This document shows, in pieces, positions 1 to 8,478 of a stretch of DNA of 64,000 bases. The translations under genes were made by a program, and so were the position numbers. Position 1 is the stretch's first letter. Every line of letters begins with the position of its first letter. The stretch lies in contig CAVONB010000013.1 in NCBI GenBank assembly GCA_963697205.1, positions 372,001 through 436,000 of the forward strand. The letters run 5' to 3'. Below the pieces are notes generated by a model that worked only from the letters and a program-made list of their open reading frames with translations, ran no database searches and was not told the DNA's origin. The DNA is from CAVONB01 sp963697205. GTDB taxonomy: Bacteria > Pseudomonadota > Alphaproteobacteria > Rhizobiales > Hyphomicrobiaceae.

Positions 1-795
1 GGCCATGGCGTTGGCGTGTCGCGCGTTGGCGAGCCAGACATCGCCGTCGAGGAGCCCGAGCCACGGCGCCGTCATCAGCCGCATCTTGGAATTGAGCTGG
101 CCGCCCTGCTTGATCCGCCAGGGAAACTCGTCCGCCAACTGTCGATCGAAGAACACCACCGCCTCGCCCGATCCCAGACCGTTCTTCGTCCCCCCGAACG
201 ACAACACGTCGACGCCCGCCTTCCACGTCATCTCCGCCGGCGACACACCGAGCCGCGCGACCGCGTTGGCAAAGCGTGCCCCGTCCATGTGCACCTTCAG
301 GCCGAACGGCCGCGCCGCCGCCGCCACCGCGGCCACCTCGTCGGGTTGGTAGACCGTGCCCATCTCCGTCGCCTGAGTCAGGCTGACGACGCGCGGCCGG
401 CTGGTATGAATGCGCCCGACGATCCCGCACGCCTCCTCCACGGCCTCCGGCGTCACCTTCGCCAGCGGCGTGTCGACGCCCAGCACCTTGGCGCCGCCCG
501 AGAAGAACTCCGGCGCCCCCGTCTCGTCCTCCGCGACATGCGAAACCCGGTGCGCGATCACCGCGTGATACGAGCGCGTCAGATGCGCCAGCGCCAGCGC
601 ATTGGCGCCGGTGCCGCTGAACACGAAAAACACCGCGCACTCCGTCGCAAACAGCGCCTGGATGCGCGCCCGCGCCTTGGCCGTCCAGCGATCGTCGCCG
701 TAGCCGACCACGTGGCCGTCGCGGTTGGCCTCCAGCATCGCAGCCACGGCCTCGGGGCACATGCCCGCGTTGTTGTCGGAGACGAACTGCTGCAT
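1..795 (-). CDS. ltaE: Low-specificity L-threonine aldolase, 3' end outside the window
   Basis: PLP-dependent enzyme that splits L-threonine or L-allo-threonine into glycine and acetaldehyde in the cytosol. The 265 visible residues read as a fold-type I aldolase from ATG at 795 (MQQFVSDNNAGM). A GTGANALAL segment lies near residues 61-69, VHMDGARFANA near 168-178 carries the cofactor-ring Asp (D171), and SFGGTKNGLG near 199-208 carries the Schiff-base Lys (about K204). Family members run to about 340-350 residues, so roughly the last quarter is beyond base 1. The next gene on the same strand ends 64 bp upstream, so the two could be co-transcribed. The family call is firm; substrate stereopreference cannot be read. 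Confidence 0.9.
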   Translation of the reverse strand, partial: MQQFVSDNNAGMCPEAVAAMLEANRDGHVVGYGDDRWTAKARARIQALFATECAVFFVFSGTGANALALAHLTRSYHAVIAHRVSHVAEDETGAPEFFSGGAKVLGVDTPLAKVTPEAVEEACGIVGRIHTSRPRVVSLTQATEMGTVYQPDEVAAVAAAARPFGLKVHMDGARFANAVARLGVSPAEMTWKAGVDVLSFGGTKNGLGSGEAVVFFDRQLADEFPWRIKQGGQLNSKMRLMTAPWLGLLDGDVWLANARHANAMA

Positions 796-859
796 CACCC
801 TGCCCCGTCGCAAGCACGTTGCGCTGACCGCGGCCCCATGCGCGCGGACAACCGCCGCA

Positions 860-1864
860 TCAGAAGAATGCCAGCACCTCGATGCCGTTGCTCCCGGTAT
901 AGGCCTTGATCGGGCGCTGCGTTTCCAGATCAATCGCCGTCACCAGCCCACTGTCGTGGCTGGACACGAGCACCGTCCGGCCATCCGCCGTGAACGCCAT
1001 GCCCTGCGGCCCTTTGGCCACCGGCACCACGATCTGCCGGCGCAGGTCGCCCGCATCGATGATCCACGCCAGCCCCGTCTGGTAGGCCGTCGCCACCAGC
1101 CAACGTCCGTCCGGAGAGAATCCGAGTTTCGACAGGAACGACCGCTTGGGGTTCGGCAACGGATACTGCGCAAGCGGGATCGTATCGACCAGCGTGTGGC
1201 TTGCCGTCTCGATGACGCGGATGTTGTTCATCGTGTTGTCGAGCAGCATGACGCGCGTCCCGTCCGCCGTCGGCAGGATCGCTTCGCTGCCCGAGCCGTT
1301 GCCACGCTCCACGCCAGGCTGGCCCACGCGCACTTGCGCCACGAACCGGTCGGCGATCCGGTCGAACACACCGACGTCGCCTTCCTTCGACGACACATAG
1401 AGCCGGCTCTCGTCGGGCAGCATCACCAGGATGTGCGGACCCTTGCCGGGCGTGTCATAGACCGCCTCAATGGCGCGCTTGGCCGGATCGATGCGCAAAA
1501 GCTTGCTCTTGATGTCGCACACCACCCAAAGCTTCCCGTCCGTCGTCGCCACCATGCCGTGCGGCGCCTCGAACTCAACAAGCGACATCACGTCGGCCAG
1601 CTGGCGCCCCGCGATGTCGATAGTGATGATCTTGTTGTTCGGGTTCTTGTTGCCCCCGTAGATGCCGTCGCCGTAAAGCGGCGCATAGCCGAGCTTTCGA
1701 TCCGGCGCGATCGCGAGCTCGTGCAGGCACGGCTCCGGCGCGTCGAAGTGGGAGATCTCCTCGATCGTGCCCGGATCGTAGAAACGAACCTTGTTGCCGA
1801 CCTTGTCGATGGCGATCAAACCGGAGGTGCCGGTGATGTTGCTGCCGGCGTAAGCAAGTTGCAT
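860..1864 (-). CDS. YncE-like beta-propeller repeat protein
   Basis: 334-residue protein made of recurring blade-like units, for example VAKAAPDG-style turns such as FSPDGRWLVATA and FTADGRTVLVSSHD, each pairing a DG turn with a hydrophobic strand. This is the pattern of YVTN/YncE-type propellers. I chose ATG 1864 (MQLAYAGSN) because AGGACCAGG sits just upstream; the open frame continues further to 1918 without a good ribosome-binding site. No signal peptide is visible, so it may be cytosolic, unlike the periplasmic YncE. It mentions a repeated start-like lipid or nucleotide motif nowhere, so no catalytic role can be assigned. It lies 64 bp upstream of ltaE on the same strand. Confidence 0.75.
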   Translation of the reverse strand: MQLAYAGSNITGTSGLIAIDKVGNKVRFYDPGTIEEISHFDAPEPCLHELAIAPDRKLGYAPLYGDGIYGGNKNPNNKIITIDIAGRQLADVMSLVEFEAPHGMVATTDGKLWVVCDIKSKLLRIDPAKRAIEAVYDTPGKGPHILVMLPDESRLYVSSKEGDVGVFDRIADRFVAQVRVGQPGVERGNGSGSEAILPTADGTRVMLLDNTMNNIRVIETASHTLVDTIPLAQYPLPNPKRSFLSKLGFSPDGRWLVATAYQTGLAWIIDAGDLRRQIVVPVAKGPQGMAFTADGRTVLVSSHDSGLVTAIDLETQRPIKAYTGSNGIEVLAFF

Positions 1865-2066
1865 GGCGTATCCTGGTCCTGGCGGATGCGGGCTGGCATA
1901 ACGGTCGCAGGGCGCCAATCTGACGGCAGGATGCGACCGCGATCAATCCCCAAACCCATCGCCCGCAGGCATTTCGCACCACCCATGCGTCACGCCCGCC
2001 CAGCCGGCCGGCGGCGAACCCCACGCCGCTTGCACACCCCCCGCCGAAAAGGCTAACTGCGCCGCC

Positions 2067-2999
2067 ATGTCCACATCCCCGACCACCGCGACGGCGGCGC
2101 CCAGCCTCCAGATGGGCCCGGCCGAATGGGCCCTGCTCGTCGTCCATTCGGCGCTGTGGGGCTCGTCCTATTTCTTTATCGCCGTCGCCAAGAATGACCT
2201 GCCCGCGTTCACGATCGCGACTGCCCGCCTGCTACCCGCCTTCCTGCTGCTGTGGGCAGTCGTGCAGGTCAAAAAGCTGCGCTTACCAGCCCGCTGGCGC
2301 GATTGGCTGCCGTACGTGCCGTTGGCGCTGACCAACAACTTCGTTCCCTTCGTCCTGACCATCTGGGCCCAGCACCAGGTTACCGGCGGCATGGCCGCGG
2401 TGTTCTGCGCCACCACGCCGTTATTTGCGATCTTCCTGGCGCACATGCTGACGCACGACGAGAAGCTGTCTGCGCTGAAGGTGATCGGCGTCGTCGTCGG
2501 CATCCTCGGCGTTGCCATCCTTGCCCTTCCCGACCTCGCCGCCAGCTCCAGCGCCTCCCTGCTGGCCAAGCTCGCCCTCCTGACGGCGGCTTGCCTGTAC
2601 GCCATCGGCGGCATCTACGCCCGCTCCCTGCACGGCATCCCGCCGCTGGTCATGTCCACCGCGCAGATGGCCACCACCTTCGTGCTGACGTTGCCGCTGA
2701 CACTTCTGATCGACCAGCCCTGGTCGCTGCCCGCCCCCAGCTGGCACGCCGTCGCCGCAGTGATCGGCACTGGCATCATCGCTTCCGGCCTCGCCTCGAT
2801 CTGCTACTTCACGTTGATCAAGCGGGCGGGCGCGACCAATGCCCTACTCGTCACGCTGCTGCTGCCGCTGACACCAATCGTCCTGGGAGGGCTCTTCCTT
2901 GGCGAGGTTCTCACCTCACGCGAATGGGCCGGCGCTGCCGTTATCGCGCTCGCGCTCCTGATTATCGATGGTCGCGTGGTTCGCGCCGTCCTGCGCTGA
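2067..2999 (+). CDS. EamA/DMT family transporter
   Basis: 310-residue inner-membrane protein with about ten hydrophobic segments arranged as two EamA repeats, the hallmark of drug/metabolite exporters. Conserved features include LLVVHSALWGSSYFFIAVA at the start of repeat one (about residues 17-35), GGMAAVFCATTPLFAIFLAH, and the second-repeat end TPIVLGGLFLGEVLTSREWAGAAVI. Proteins of this family export amino acids or small metabolites by proton exchange; the substrate cannot be predicted. The start ATG 2067 has only a weak ribosome-binding site. It diverges from the propeller gene with about 200 bp between them. A second, different EamA gene lies at 5674. Confidence 0.88.
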   Translation: MSTSPTTATAAPSLQMGPAEWALLVVHSALWGSSYFFIAVAKNDLPAFTIATARLLPAFLLLWAVVQVKKLRLPARWRDWLPYVPLALTNNFVPFVLTIWAQHQVTGGMAAVFCATTPLFAIFLAHMLTHDEKLSALKVIGVVVGILGVAILALPDLAASSSASLLAKLALLTAACLYAIGGIYARSLHGIPPLVMSTAQMATTFVLTLPLTLLIDQPWSLPAPSWHAVAAVIGTGIIASGLASICYFTLIKRAGATNALLVTLLLPLTPIVLGGLFLGEVLTSREWAGAAVIALALLIIDGRVVRAVLR

Positions 3000-3154
3000 A
3001 GTCCCTGCCGAGCAGCCAGAACTCGACTGTGGCCAACAGGCGACTCGCCCAGAGTAAACAATGCTCAACGGGGATTGACAGCGATTCAATTTTCTCGGTG
3101 CACCCCATACCTGCTATCTCCGAGCGGTTAGCGGGTATCGTAGGAACTCTTCTC

Positions 3155-3568
3155 ATGCGTTTCGTTGGCGTAGCCGGCGTTGCTGGCGCGGTAATAGCGA
3201 TCACGGCACATCTTCCCTGGGCCGGCGCCGCAAAAGCCGCCACCCTTGCGGATGCCTCCGGCACCGTCCTCGTCAACACGGGCAGTGGCTTCCGCGCGGC
3301 CCCCATCTCCTCGACATTGCCGCCCGGAACCCGCGTGATGGTCCGCCAGCGCAGCGAGGCCAAGGTCGCATATCCCGATTTCTGCGTCGTCGTCGTGCGT
3401 CCGGGACAGATCCACACTGTCGCGCAGAACTCGCCGTGCAGCACCGGCGCAGCAGCCGAGGCAGGCAACCTTCTACCCCACGACTACGCCATGGTTGCCG
3501 GCGGCTTGGCGATTGGCGCCGGCGTCCTGATCTATCAGGCGACCAAATCGGAATCCGCAAGCCCCTGA
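3155..3568 (+). CDS. Small exported FecR-like protein
   Basis: 137 residues from ATG 3155, chosen for the TAGGAACTC upstream and because a signal peptide follows directly (MRFVGVAGVAGAVIAITAHL, ending near AAKAA). The mature part, ATLADASGTVLVNTGSGFRA followed by LPPGTRVMVRQRSEAKVAYP, matches the beta-strand logic of FecR-like domains, in which a 'G.v.v..G..f......g..l..Gd.v' core leads to a 'yPdg...v.pg' end. Two Cys residues (about C75 and C92) could form a disulphide. The C-terminus holds one hydrophobic segment (MVAGGLAIGAGVLIYQ). It is probably an envelope protein. No iron-uptake sigma factor or receptor is adjacent, so a FecR signalling role is not implied. A TTGACA at 3075-3080 lacks a good -10. 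Confidence 0.65.
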   Translation: MRFVGVAGVAGAVIAITAHLPWAGAAKAATLADASGTVLVNTGSGFRAAPISSTLPPGTRVMVRQRSEAKVAYPDFCVVVVRPGQIHTVAQNSPCSTGAAAEAGNLLPHDYAMVAGGLAIGAGVLIYQATKSESASP

Positions 3569-3687
3569 GCGCGGCAACCCCCGTAACCCCGAACGTCTGG
3601 GAGCCGGCAAACGCGGCCACCCGGAGTCCGGCCACCCGGCAACCCAGCCCCCGGCAACACGGGCACCGCTGCGGATCGGTCGGCGGC

Positions 3688-4299
3688 TCAGTAGAGCTGC
3701 GTGTGATAGCGCGCTTCCATCTCCGCCTGGCTTTCCACGGCCATGTCGGCGCCGACCTGGTCGCGGATCATCTCGGCCATGCTCGGCAGCACCGAGCGCT
3801 CGACCTGAGCATCCTGCGACCACAGCCGCGCGCGCATGATCGCCTTGGCGCAATGCAGGTAGACGGCGTCGACGTCGACCCGAACCACCAGCCGCGGCGG
3901 CCTGCCATTCACGATGAAGCGCGCCATCAAATCCGCGTCGTCGCGCAGTTCCGCCCGCCCGTTGACGCGCAGGATCTCGTTCACGCCCGGGATCATGAAC
4001 AGCAACCCGACAGCTGGGTTCTCGATGATGTTGGCGAAGGTGTCGAGACGGTTGTTGCCCGGACGGTCGGGTATCGCCAGCTGCGTATCAGACAGCACCT
4101 GCACGAAGCCTGGCGCCTCCCCGCGCGGTGAGTTGTCCGCCTTCCCGTCCCGGCTCATCGTGCCAATCAGCAAGAACGGCGACAGCGCAATGAACCGACG
4201 CGAATGCGGCTCCAGCGCGCCGAGCTCCTTTTTGACGGCACGCTCCACCACATTCGGATACATCGCCCTGAGTTGGCCGACGTCGCTGATCCGAGCCAT
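3688..4299 (-). CDS. Pyridoxamine 5'-phosphate oxidase-like FMN-binding protein (MSMEG_1061-type)
   Basis: 203-residue split-barrel flavoprotein. The core reads FIALSPFLLIGTMSRDGKADNSPRGEAPGF and then RPGNNRLDTFANIIENPAVGLLFMIPG, the signature of the MSMEG_1061-like branch of the PNPOx-like family. The RPGNNR stretch and the following NPAVG strand are typical of its flavin site. ATG 4299 is preceded by GGAGGACC. Family members reduce or oxidise unknown small molecules with FMN or F420; true pyridoxine synthesis is unlikely. It is a single gene, facing its upstream plus-strand neighbour tail to tail. Confidence 0.83.
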   Translation of the reverse strand: MARISDVGQLRAMYPNVVERAVKKELGALEPHSRRFIALSPFLLIGTMSRDGKADNSPRGEAPGFVQVLSDTQLAIPDRPGNNRLDTFANIIENPAVGLLFMIPGVNEILRVNGRAELRDDADLMARFIVNGRPPRLVVRVDVDAVYLHCAKAIMRARLWSQDAQVERSVLPSMAEMIRDQVGADMAVESQAEMEARYHTQLY

Positions 4300-4404
4300 A
4301 CTTGGTCCTCCAGAGTGCCGCGCCCCGGCGCGGATGAGCCCGCAAGGCTATCCGTCCGCCGGAAACGCGTCATCTGGGAAATGTCGGGGACCGCGCGACG
4401 GCGA

Positions 4405-5349
4405 TCAAAGCGACAGCACGATCTCGTCGCCGTCCAGCCGCCGCCAACGACGGCCATAGTTGCGATAGGCCCCGCTGGTCACGTTCACGATGCTGTCGAG
4501 CGGCACCCGCGCGACGTCGCTGCTCGGCCGCGAGAGGAAGAACTCCGCGTGGTAGAGCCCATCTTCTTCACGGCCCTCCGTCGACATCCCGCGCCCCTCC
4601 AGCGCCGACATCACCTCACGCGCCTCTTCGGGCGAGCGGAAGCGCCGCTGCACGAACGTCACGCCGTCCAGCTTTTCGGTCTCCAGATCAGCCATGTCGC
4701 TGACGCAGCGGGCAATCTTATCGTACGGAAACATTCGAAGAACGAACGAGGCAACCCACGGCCTGCGGCCTTCCATCGCCGCCAGCACCTTGCGGAAAGT
4801 CGCCTCTCCGACATAGCCCACGCAGCCCGTCGAGATCACGAGATCGACCTCGCGCAGCAGCCGCTGCGCCTCCGCCGACGGCTCCACGCTCTCCAGGTCG
4901 AGCGCCACGCCATCGTCGAGCAAACCCGCGTTGCATGCATACCGAATGGCCGGCGACGAGATATCGAGCCCGTAGATCCGCATGTCCTGACGCGGCCAGG
5001 ACGCGAAATAATTGCGATCGAGCGCGATCAGCTCCTCGGTCGAAACCCCGGCCTGCTCCAGGTCCCTGTAGCGCGACGCAAGCCGGTCCATATCCAGGGG
5101 ATGGCGCAGCAGGGCGGCGTTGACGCCATAGCTGCAACCGATATCGAGGACCGTGATCCGGCGTCCGCGCAGCGTCTCCAGCGCACCGACCAGATTGCTG
5201 AATATCCCCTTGGCAAGATCCGGAATGACGTAGTCGAGGCCGTACAGAACCCGGTAATACGCTCGAGGATCGGGAGCGACATAAATATCGTCGAAGTTGG
5301 CCTTGGCCTCGTTGACCTCAGACCAATCGAGCCCTTGTTGATCCTTCAT
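4405..5349 (-). CDS. Class I SAM-dependent methyltransferase
   Basis: 314 residues from ATG 5349 (MKDQQGLDWSEVNEAKANFDD). That start has a clear AAAGGAG 11-13 nt upstream; the open frame extends to 5553, and alternative ATGs at 5376 and 5388 have poorer sites. Motif I is TVLDIGCSYGVNAALL (about residues 91-106), the SAM-binding loop of Rossmann methyltransferases. IYGLDISSPAIRYA is the acidic motif II strand, and VDLVISTGCVGYVG is the motif IV region. The substrate is unknown. It stands alone, with a 324-bp divergent gap to the exporter at 5674. Confidence 0.78.
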   Translation of the reverse strand: MKDQQGLDWSEVNEAKANFDDIYVAPDPRAYYRVLYGLDYVIPDLAKGIFSNLVGALETLRGRRITVLDIGCSYGVNAALLRHPLDMDRLASRYRDLEQAGVSTEELIALDRNYFASWPRQDMRIYGLDISSPAIRYACNAGLLDDGVALDLESVEPSAEAQRLLREVDLVISTGCVGYVGEATFRKVLAAMEGRRPWVASFVLRMFPYDKIARCVSDMADLETEKLDGVTFVQRRFRSPEEAREVMSALEGRGMSTEGREEDGLYHAEFFLSRPSSDVARVPLDSIVNVTSGAYRNYGRRWRRLDGDEIVLSL

Positions 5350-5673
5350 TCCCGAGGGAACTCCTTTGCTTGACATCGTCTTGCCCATCCCGCGACAAGA
5401 CTGGCACGCTCGAACCCGTTCGCTGAGCGTTTCTTTTTGAGCCCCGTGTTTATCGGCCTGGACGCGCGGGGACCAGCCCGTAAGTCTCCCCTCGGCACAA
5501 AACCGGCACGCACAATTACGTATTTGCACACGACCGACGACGGCCTGTCGCACGCGCCCGCCCGCCAGTAGACTGGGGCACGCACGCGCCTACCAATCGC
5601 CCCCGCCCCGCCCCACCCGCAGACCACCGCCCCTGCCGACCAAGCCACAGGTACGTCCCGCCCGGAGCACGCC
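5350..5673. other. 324-bp divergent intergenic region
   Basis: Gap between the methyltransferase start (minus) and the EamA exporter start (plus). It must hold both promoters, but no convincing -35/-10 pair, hairpin or extra gene was seen. The minus-strand frame of the methyltransferase remains open through most of it, so a longer methyltransferase N-terminus is possible but lacks a good ribosome-binding site. Confidence 0.5.
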
Positions 5674-6564
5674 ATGCCGACACGCACCTCCGGACCGGAA
5701 CGAAGCCTGAAGGGCGCCATCGCCTGGATGATGGGCGCACTCGTCTCGTTCTCCCTCGTCGCCATCTCCGGCCGGGAGGCGACCCGCTCACTGAGCGTCG
5801 CGGAGGCGATGTTCTGGCGCAACCTCGTGGCGCTGGTGGTGCTGGTCGCCGTCGTTCGCTTGGCAACCGGCTCCTTGGCGAGCTTTGCAACCCGCCAGCC
5901 CGGCCGCCACCTCACGCGCAACGTCATTCACTTCGGCGCGCAGTACGCCTGGCTGACCGCCATCACGCTGATCCCACTCGCCGAGTTGTTCGCGCTGGAG
6001 TTCACCGCCCCGCTCTGGGTCGCCCTCCTTGCCCCGCTTATGCTCGCAGAACGCCTGACGGCGGCCCGCATCCTCGCGGCCCTGATCGGCTTCACAGGCG
6101 CGCTGATCGTGGCCAGACCCGCGACCGCCTCGCTCAACCTTGGAACGCTCAGCGCGCTGGCCAGCGCATTCGGCTTCGCCATCTCCGTCATCATGGTAAA
6201 GCAGTTGCTGCGCACCGACGCGCCGGTCGCGACCCTGTTCTACATGTCGCTGATTCAGATCGTGCCGAGCTTCCTGATGTCCTGGCCCGCGCCCCACGTC
6301 CCCACCGGCGCCGCACTGCCCTGGGTCGCCACCCTCGCGCTCGCCGGCCTCACCGCCCACTACTCCCTCGCCCGCGCCTTCGCATTGGCCGATGCCATCG
6401 TGGTCGCACCCCTGGACTTCCTGCGCCTGCCCCTGATCGCCGTGGTGGGCGCGCTCGCTTACGCTGAGCCCTTCGATCCTGTCGTGCTGGCCGGCGGGGC
6501 CGTCATCATCCTGGCCAATGCCGTCAACCTTTGGGGGGAGCGGAGCAGACGGCCAACCGGATAG
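5674..6564 (+). CDS. EamA/DMT family transporter
   Basis: 296-residue inner-membrane protein with about ten transmembrane segments in two EamA repeats. Recognisable blocks are GAIAWMMGALVSFSLVAISGR near the start, LIPLAELFALEFTAPLWVALLAPLML (repeat-one end, about residues 106-131), and PLDFLRLPLIAVVGALAYAEP (about 248-268). This layout fits the RhaT/EamA group of small-metabolite exporters, with unknown substrate. GGAG lies about 7 nt before ATG 5674. It is only distantly similar to the EamA protein at 2067, so this is not a recent tandem copy. Confidence 0.87.
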   Translation: MPTRTSGPERSLKGAIAWMMGALVSFSLVAISGREATRSLSVAEAMFWRNLVALVVLVAVVRLATGSLASFATRQPGRHLTRNVIHFGAQYAWLTAITLIPLAELFALEFTAPLWVALLAPLMLAERLTAARILAALIGFTGALIVARPATASLNLGTLSALASAFGFAISVIMVKQLLRTDAPVATLFYMSLIQIVPSFLMSWPAPHVPTGAALPWVATLALAGLTAHYSLARAFALADAIVVAPLDFLRLPLIAVVGALAYAEPFDPVVLAGGAVIILANAVNLWGERSRRPTG

Positions 6565-6693
6565 TGATTTCCCTTAGATATTGAATCCGCTCAGACCTTG
6601 GCCCCTGGCCCCATCGCGACGACTCCGGCAGATTGGCGCGACCGAGCAACGCGGACCGCCGCCACCAGTGCGCCGCCGGGGGAAAGCAGATCG

Positions 6694-7527
6694 ATGCCAC
6701 GCCGTCGCCACCGGGAAAATGCTGCCACCCGCCACCGCGCCCACATCCCCGCCGCGCCCCGCACGCTCGTGGTCGGCGTCGTGGTGTCGGCCCTCCTGGC
6801 CGCGCTTCTCGCCATCGCAGCAGGCGCCACGGCCGCCCGCGCCCAGGCGCTCGACGCCGACGACCCCGACATCGATGGCGGCCAGACCGGCGCCAAGTCC
6901 GTCAATGTGTTCAATCCTCGCCTGCCGGCAACCGGCGCGGGTCACCCCCGCAACGCCCATATGCTCCAGATCGAGCACGCACCCGCCGACTGGCTGAAGC
7001 TCAACGCCCACATCGAAATCCAGCGCACCGATGCTGATGGCTGGCTTGCCGACCACGTTGCTCTCGGCGCCCTCCTGGGCCTGCGCAAGACGCCGCAAGC
7101 CGGTGGCATCGGCCTCGCCTGGAGCACGACGCTTCAGCTGTCCGCCGACGCCACGACCACCAACGCCCTCGTGTTCGGTCCCGTAATCAAGGCCAGCGCC
7201 GGCGACACCGCGCTGATCCTCAACTCGTTCCTGGAAAAGACCTTCGGGCGCAATGCCGAGCCGGGCATCGCCTTCACCTACGGCTGGCAGGCCAGGCACC
7301 GTTTGCGCGAAGGGTTGGCCATCGGCATCGAGGGCTTTGGCACAGTCGACAACATCGCTAACGCCCCACCCATCGCCGAACAGGACCATCGCATCGGCCC
7401 GGCCGTGTTCTTCGAATGGCAGGGTGCGGAATCGCGAACCACCACCCTCGATCTCGGCATCCTCGCCGGTATCACCGACGCCGCCCCCGACCTGTCGCTC
7501 AAGGCAACCCTCGGCACCTCGTTCTGA
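6694..7527 (+). CDS. Exported hypothetical protein, possible outer-membrane beta-strand protein
   Basis: 277 residues from ATG 6694, preceded by GGGGGAAAG. The N-terminus has a long basic region and then a hydrophobic core (TLVVGVVVSALLAALLAIAAG) ending in ATAARAQA, a normal signal-peptidase site. The mature protein alternates short amphipathic strands (LKLNAHIEIQR, GIGLAWSTTLQLSADA, GIAFTYGWQAR) and finishes LSLKATLGTSF with a terminal Phe, as many outer-membrane barrels do. It has no cysteines for haem or metal. It lies 138 bp upstream of the diheme cytochrome on the same strand and may work with it, but nothing in the sequence proves that. Confidence 0.6.
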   Translation: MPRRRHRENAATRHRAHIPAAPRTLVVGVVVSALLAALLAIAAGATAARAQALDADDPDIDGGQTGAKSVNVFNPRLPATGAGHPRNAHMLQIEHAPADWLKLNAHIEIQRTDADGWLADHVALGALLGLRKTPQAGGIGLAWSTTLQLSADATTTNALVFGPVIKASAGDTALILNSFLEKTFGRNAEPGIAFTYGWQARHRLREGLAIGIEGFGTVDNIANAPPIAEQDHRIGPAVFFEWQGAESRTTTLDLGILAGITDAAPDLSLKATLGTSF

Positions 7528-7575
7528 CGCTACCCCCGCATCCAGCGCGCCGACCACGGAACACCGGCGCATTCA

Positions 7576-7589
7576 ATGATCTGGATCAT
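7576..7589 (+). promoter_or_regulatory. FixK/FNR-like palindrome upstream of the cytochrome
   Basis: The perfect palindrome ATGATCTGGATCAT (7576-7589) contains the TGATCTGGATCA core of the alphaproteobacterial anaerobic box (consensus TTGATCTGGATCAA); only the outermost pair differs. It sits 76 bp before the cytochrome ATG at 7666, a normal spacing for activation by a CRP/FNR-family regulator. Confidence 0.5.
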
Positions 7590-7665
7590 AGGAGAGACGA
7601 CGTCCGCAAAGTATGGCTCAATGCCTCGGCCCCATGCGGCCGCAATCGGCAGAGGAGCGGCCCAC

Positions 7666-8457
7666 ATGCGTATCCCGGTGACGGTCTGGACGGTACTTTT
7701 GGCAGCAACCACGGTCACGACCGGCCTGGTCGGCAGCGCCATGGCGTCAGGCGAAAACAAGCCGCCCCAAGACAACGAGGACTTCGTCCACGGCGCACCC
7801 GCATCCCCCACCCGCAGCTGGCTGCTCTCCGCGGGCGGGCGCATCTACGACACCTGGTGGGACGCGTTGGGCCGCAAGAAACCCGAGGGCAATCATCCCG
7901 CCTATCCAAAGGATTCCAAGCGCTCAGGCGCGAACACCTGGCGCTGCGTGGAGTGTCACGGCTGGGACTACAAGGGCAAGAACGGCCTCTACGGAACGGG
8001 CGAACGCTTCACCGGCATCAAGGGCATTCGCGGCGCCGCCAACAAGGATCCCGCCGTGATCGCAAAACTGCTGCGTCAGGCGCCACATGGCTACACGCCC
8101 GAGCAGATCACCGATGCCGAGTTGCAGCGCATCGCCCTGTTCGTCGCCAAGGGCCAGCACAACACCGATCGCGTCATCGATGCGAAGACGAACAAAATGA
8201 AGGGCGACGCCAATCGCGGCGCCAGCATCTACCAGACGACCTGTGCGGCCTGTCACGGCTATGACGGGCGCCTGCTCAACTGGGGCACCAAGGAGGAACC
8301 CGGTTACATCGGCACCGAAGCGGCAAAACTGCCCCTGGAGGTGCTTCACAAGGCACGCAACGGCCACCCCGGCGCCATCATGATCAACCTGCGCGCCCTG
8401 CCCTTGCAGGACGCCGTCGATGTCGTCACCTACGCGCAGACACTGCCGGCGAAATAG
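7666..8457 (+). CDS. Periplasmic diheme c-type cytochrome
   Basis: 263 residues from ATG 7666, chosen because AGAGGAG precedes it and a signal peptide follows (MRIPVTVWTVLLAATTVTTG, cut near AMA-SG). Two CxxCH haem sites are visible, CVECH at about residues 94-98 and CAACH at 193-197, each starting a separate cytochrome c domain; GHPGAIMIN in the second region offers a possible Met axial ligand. It should carry electrons in the periplasm, but its partner cannot be named. No oxidase or dehydrogenase subunit adjoins. The FNR/FixK-like site 76 bp upstream suggests induction at low oxygen. Confidence 0.85.
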   Translation: MRIPVTVWTVLLAATTVTTGLVGSAMASGENKPPQDNEDFVHGAPASPTRSWLLSAGGRIYDTWWDALGRKKPEGNHPAYPKDSKRSGANTWRCVECHGWDYKGKNGLYGTGERFTGIKGIRGAANKDPAVIAKLLRQAPHGYTPEQITDAELQRIALFVAKGQHNTDRVIDAKTNKMKGDANRGASIYQTTCAACHGYDGRLLNWGTKEEPGYIGTEAAKLPLEVLHKARNGHPGAIMINLRALPLQDAVDVVTYAQTLPAK

Positions 8458-8478
8458 GCGCCGCCAAACGCCACGGCC

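Noticed and set aside
3075..3103. Sigma-70 promoter starting with TTGACA before the FecR-like gene
   Set aside because: The -35 is perfect, but nothing like a -10 occurs 15-19 bases downstream.
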